NCBI GenBank assembly: GCA_023630585.1
Contig: CM042545.1
Location: 27,501 to 91,500 of the forward strand
Reading direction: 5' to 3'
Origin: Cranoglanis bouderius
Taxonomy: Eukaryota > Chordata > Actinopteri > Siluriformes > Cranoglanididae
Length of the DNA: 64,000 nt
In this document: positions 61,821 through 64,000 of the stretch, piece after piece
Position numbering within the stretch: position 1 is the first letter of the stretch
Layout of the letters: every line of letters starts with the position of its first letter
Notes under the pieces: model-generated
What the model saw: the letters and a program-made list of their open reading frames with translations, nothing else
What the model was told of the DNA's origin: nothing
Databases searched by the model: none
Program-made: the position numbers and the translations under genes

Positions 61821-64000
61821 CCCGGTGTGTCGTGTTCGCTCTTTCGATTCCATCTGTTTCGTGTTTTCTCTTTCGACTCCAGCTGTTACGTGTTCCCTCT
61901 TTCGACTCCCGCCGTTTTGTGTGCGTTGTTTTGACTCCAGCTGTTTCGTGCGTGCTCTTTCGACTCCAGCCGTTTCGTGTGCGCTCTTTCGAGTCCAGCC
62001 GTTTCCTGTGCGCTGTTTCAACTCCAGCCGTTTTGTGCGCTCTCTTTCGGCTCCATCTGTTTCATGTTTATTATTTAGGCTCCAGCTGTTTCGAGTTCGC
62101 TCTTTCGACTCCCGCTGTTTCGTGTTCTCACTTTCGACTCCAGCTGTGTCTTGTTCGCTCTTTCGATTCCATCTGTGTCGTGTTCGCTCTTTCGTCTCCA
62201 GCCGTTTCGTGTTCGCTCTTTCGACTCCAGCCGTTTCGGGTTCGCTATTTCGACTCCAGCCGTTTCCTGTTCTCTCTTTCGACTCCAGCCGTTTCGTGTG
62301 TGCTCTTTCGACTCCAGCCGTTTCGTGTGTGCTCTTTCGACTCCCGCCGTTTCGTGTTCTCACTTTCGACTCCAGCTGTGTCTTATTCGCTCTTTCGACT
62401 CCCGCTGTGTCTTGTTCGCTCTTTCGATTCCATCTGTGTCCTGTTCGCTCTTTCGACTCCAGCCGTTTCTTGTTCGCTCTTTCGACTCCAGCCGTTTCGT
62501 GTGTGCTCTTTCTCCTCCAGCCGTTTCCTGTACTCTCTTTCGACTCCAGCCGTTTCGTGTGTGCTCTTTCGACTCCTGCCGTTTCGTGTGTGCTCTTTCG
62601 ACTCCCGCCGTTTCGTGTTCTCACTTTCGACTCCAGCTGTGTCTTATTCGCTCTTTCGACTCCCGCTGTGTCTTGTTCGCTCTTTCGATTCCAGCCGTTT
62701 CTTGTTCGCTCTTTCGACTCCAGCTGTTTCGTGTGTGCTCTTTCTCCTCCAGCCGTTTCGTGTTCGCTCTTTCGTCTCCAGCTGTTTCGTGGTCGCTCTT
62801 TCGACTCCAGCAGTTTCTTATTCGCTCTTTCGACTCACGATGGTTCGTGTGCGCCCTTTCGACTCCAGTTGTGTTATGTTCGCTCGTTCGACTCCAGCTG
62901 TGTCGTATTCTCTGTTTCAACTCCCGCTGTTTCGTGTTCCCTCTTTCGACTCCAGTCGTTTCGTGTTCGCTCTTTCGACTCCCGTTGTGTCGTGTGCGCT
63001 CTTTCGACTCCAGTCGTTTCTTGTGTGCTCTTTTTGGTCGAGCCGTTTCTTGCGCTCTCTTTCGACTCCAGCCGTTTTGTGCGCTCTCTTTCGACTTCAG
63101 CCGTTACGTGTGAGCTCTTTCCACTCCAGCCGTTTCGTGTGAGCTCTTTCAACTCCACCTGTGTCATGGTCGCTCTTCCGACTCCAGCTGTGTCGTGTGC
63201 GTTCTTTCACCTCCAGCAGTTTCGTGCGCTCTCTTTCGACTCCAGCCGTTTCGTGCGCTCTCTTTCAACTCCATCTGTTTCTTGTTCGCTCTTTCGATTT
63301 CAGCTGTTTCGTGTGTAGTCTTTCGACTCCAGCTGTGTCTTGTTCGCTCTTTCGACTCCCGCTGTGTCGTGTTCGCTCTTTTGACTCCATCTGTGTCGTG
63401 TTCGCTCTTTTGACTCCAGCTGTTTCGTGTTCGCTCTTTCGACTCCAGCTGTTACGTGTGTGCGCTTTCGACTCCAGCCGTTTCGTGTTCGCTCTTTCAC
63501 CTCTAGCCATTTCGTGTGCGCTGTTTCAACTCCAGCCGTTTCTTGCGCTCTCTTTCGACTCCAGCCGTTTCATGCTTGCGCTTTCGACTCCAGCTGTTTG
63601 GTGCTCTCTCTTTCGACTCCATCTGTTTCGTGTTCCCTCTTTCGACTCGAGTCGTGTCTTGTGCGCTCTCTTTCGACTCCATCTGTTTCGTGTTCCCTCT
63701 TTCGACTCCAGCCGTTTCGTGTGCTCTCTTTCGACTCCCGCTGTGTCGTGTTCCCTCTTTCGACTCCAGTCGTTTCTTGTGTGCTCTTTCGACTACAGCC
63801 GTTTCGTGCGCTCTCTTTCGACTCCATCTGTTTCGTGGTCGCTCTTTCGACTCCCGCTGTTTCATGTTCGCTATTTCGACTCCAGCAGTTTCGTGTTCGC
63901 TATTTCGACTCCAGCTGTTTCGTGCGCGCTGTGTCGACTTCAGCAGTTTCGTGCGCTCTCTTACGACTTCAGCCGTTTCGTGCGCTCTCTTTCGACTCCA

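Larger units (their letters stand above)
13049..64000 (+). repeat. 29-bp satellite array, about 51 kb, open at right edge
   Basis: Tandem head-to-tail units of 29 bp, consensus TTTCGACTCCAGC joined to TGTTTCGTGTTCGCTC, all in one orientation, about 1,750 units excluding the gap. Base content per unit is 12 T, 9 C, 6 G and 2 A. Three CpGs occur per unit, and most variants are CpG to TpG or CpA changes (TTTTGTG, TTTCATG, CTTTTGAC, CTTTCAAC). The consensus contains no TAA, TAG or TGA on either strand, so all six frames stay open for long distances. The left edge (13,049-13,240) is the most irregular, as expected of an array margin. The array continues past the window. No gene, transposon or other sequence interrupts it except the gap and a filler at 34,645-34,690. 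Confidence 0.98.

Noticed and set aside
59251..63318. 1,355-codon ORF on the + strand (and others of 1,111, 943, 923 and 778 codons)
   Set aside because: They are frame-rotated readings of the stop-free 29-bp satellite, with a 29-residue repeat, no conserved start and equally long ORFs overlapping in other frames.
13049..64000. CRISPR-like array (29-bp repeat length)
   Set aside because: Units are directly adjacent with no spacers, show graded variation and lie in eukaryotic DNA with introns.

Overview
The window looks like vertebrate, almost certainly teleost, nuclear DNA. It has small exons with canonical GT/AG boundaries, long (CA)n and (TA)n microsatellites, remnants of Tc1/mariner-like and other dispersed repeats familiar from fish genomes, and no prokaryotic gene organisation. 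I cannot name the species.

Layout. 1-8.1 kb is an AT-rich mosaic of dispersed repeat remnants and microsatellites with no gene I can support. It includes a Tc1-type 3' end and a broken transposase-like reading frame that is split by a 1.1 kb insertion with a CGAG target duplication. 8.1-8.45 kb holds a compact cluster of motifs typical of TATA-less vertebrate promoters (YY1, ETS, CTCF, ZNF143 and RFX type). 8.9-9.56 kb is a deleted, decayed Tc1-like element with terminal inverted repeats. 9.73-10.80 kb is an 11-bp minisatellite of about 97 units. It runs up to a splice donor (10819/10820) that probably ends a 5' untranslated exon.

10.8-13.04 kb carries the only gene I can build. Four coding exons on the + strand (11007-11074, 11165-11201, 12186-12358, 12532-12844) join in frame to a 196-residue product of unrecognised family. 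Protein-like sequence continues in the same frame beyond the TAA stop to about 13037. There it is cut off by a tandem array about 10 bp beyond a possible splice donor, so the gene is either interrupted by a satellite-filled intron or truncated.

13.05 kb to the right edge (about 51 kb, one orientation, continuing out of the window) is a satellite of 29-bp units, roughly 1,750 of them. Its consensus has no stop trinucleotide on either strand, so it creates long spurious ORFs in all six frames (up to 1,355 codons). It has three CpGs per unit and a pol III B-box-like core. It is organised into subfamily blocks (I: 13.05-24.79; IIa: 25.03-34.64; I: 34.69-40.86; IIb: 40.9-59.4; IIa: 59.5-64.0 kb) and nested higher-order repeats, the largest being 5,596 bp. 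The part from about 16 to 24.8 kb is increasingly disordered toward a 100-N gap, which looks like poorly polished assembly.

The gene lies between a promoter-like cluster and minisatellite on one side and the expanded satellite on the other. I see no multi-gene functional system here. The most notable content is the satellite's structure and the gene it abuts.
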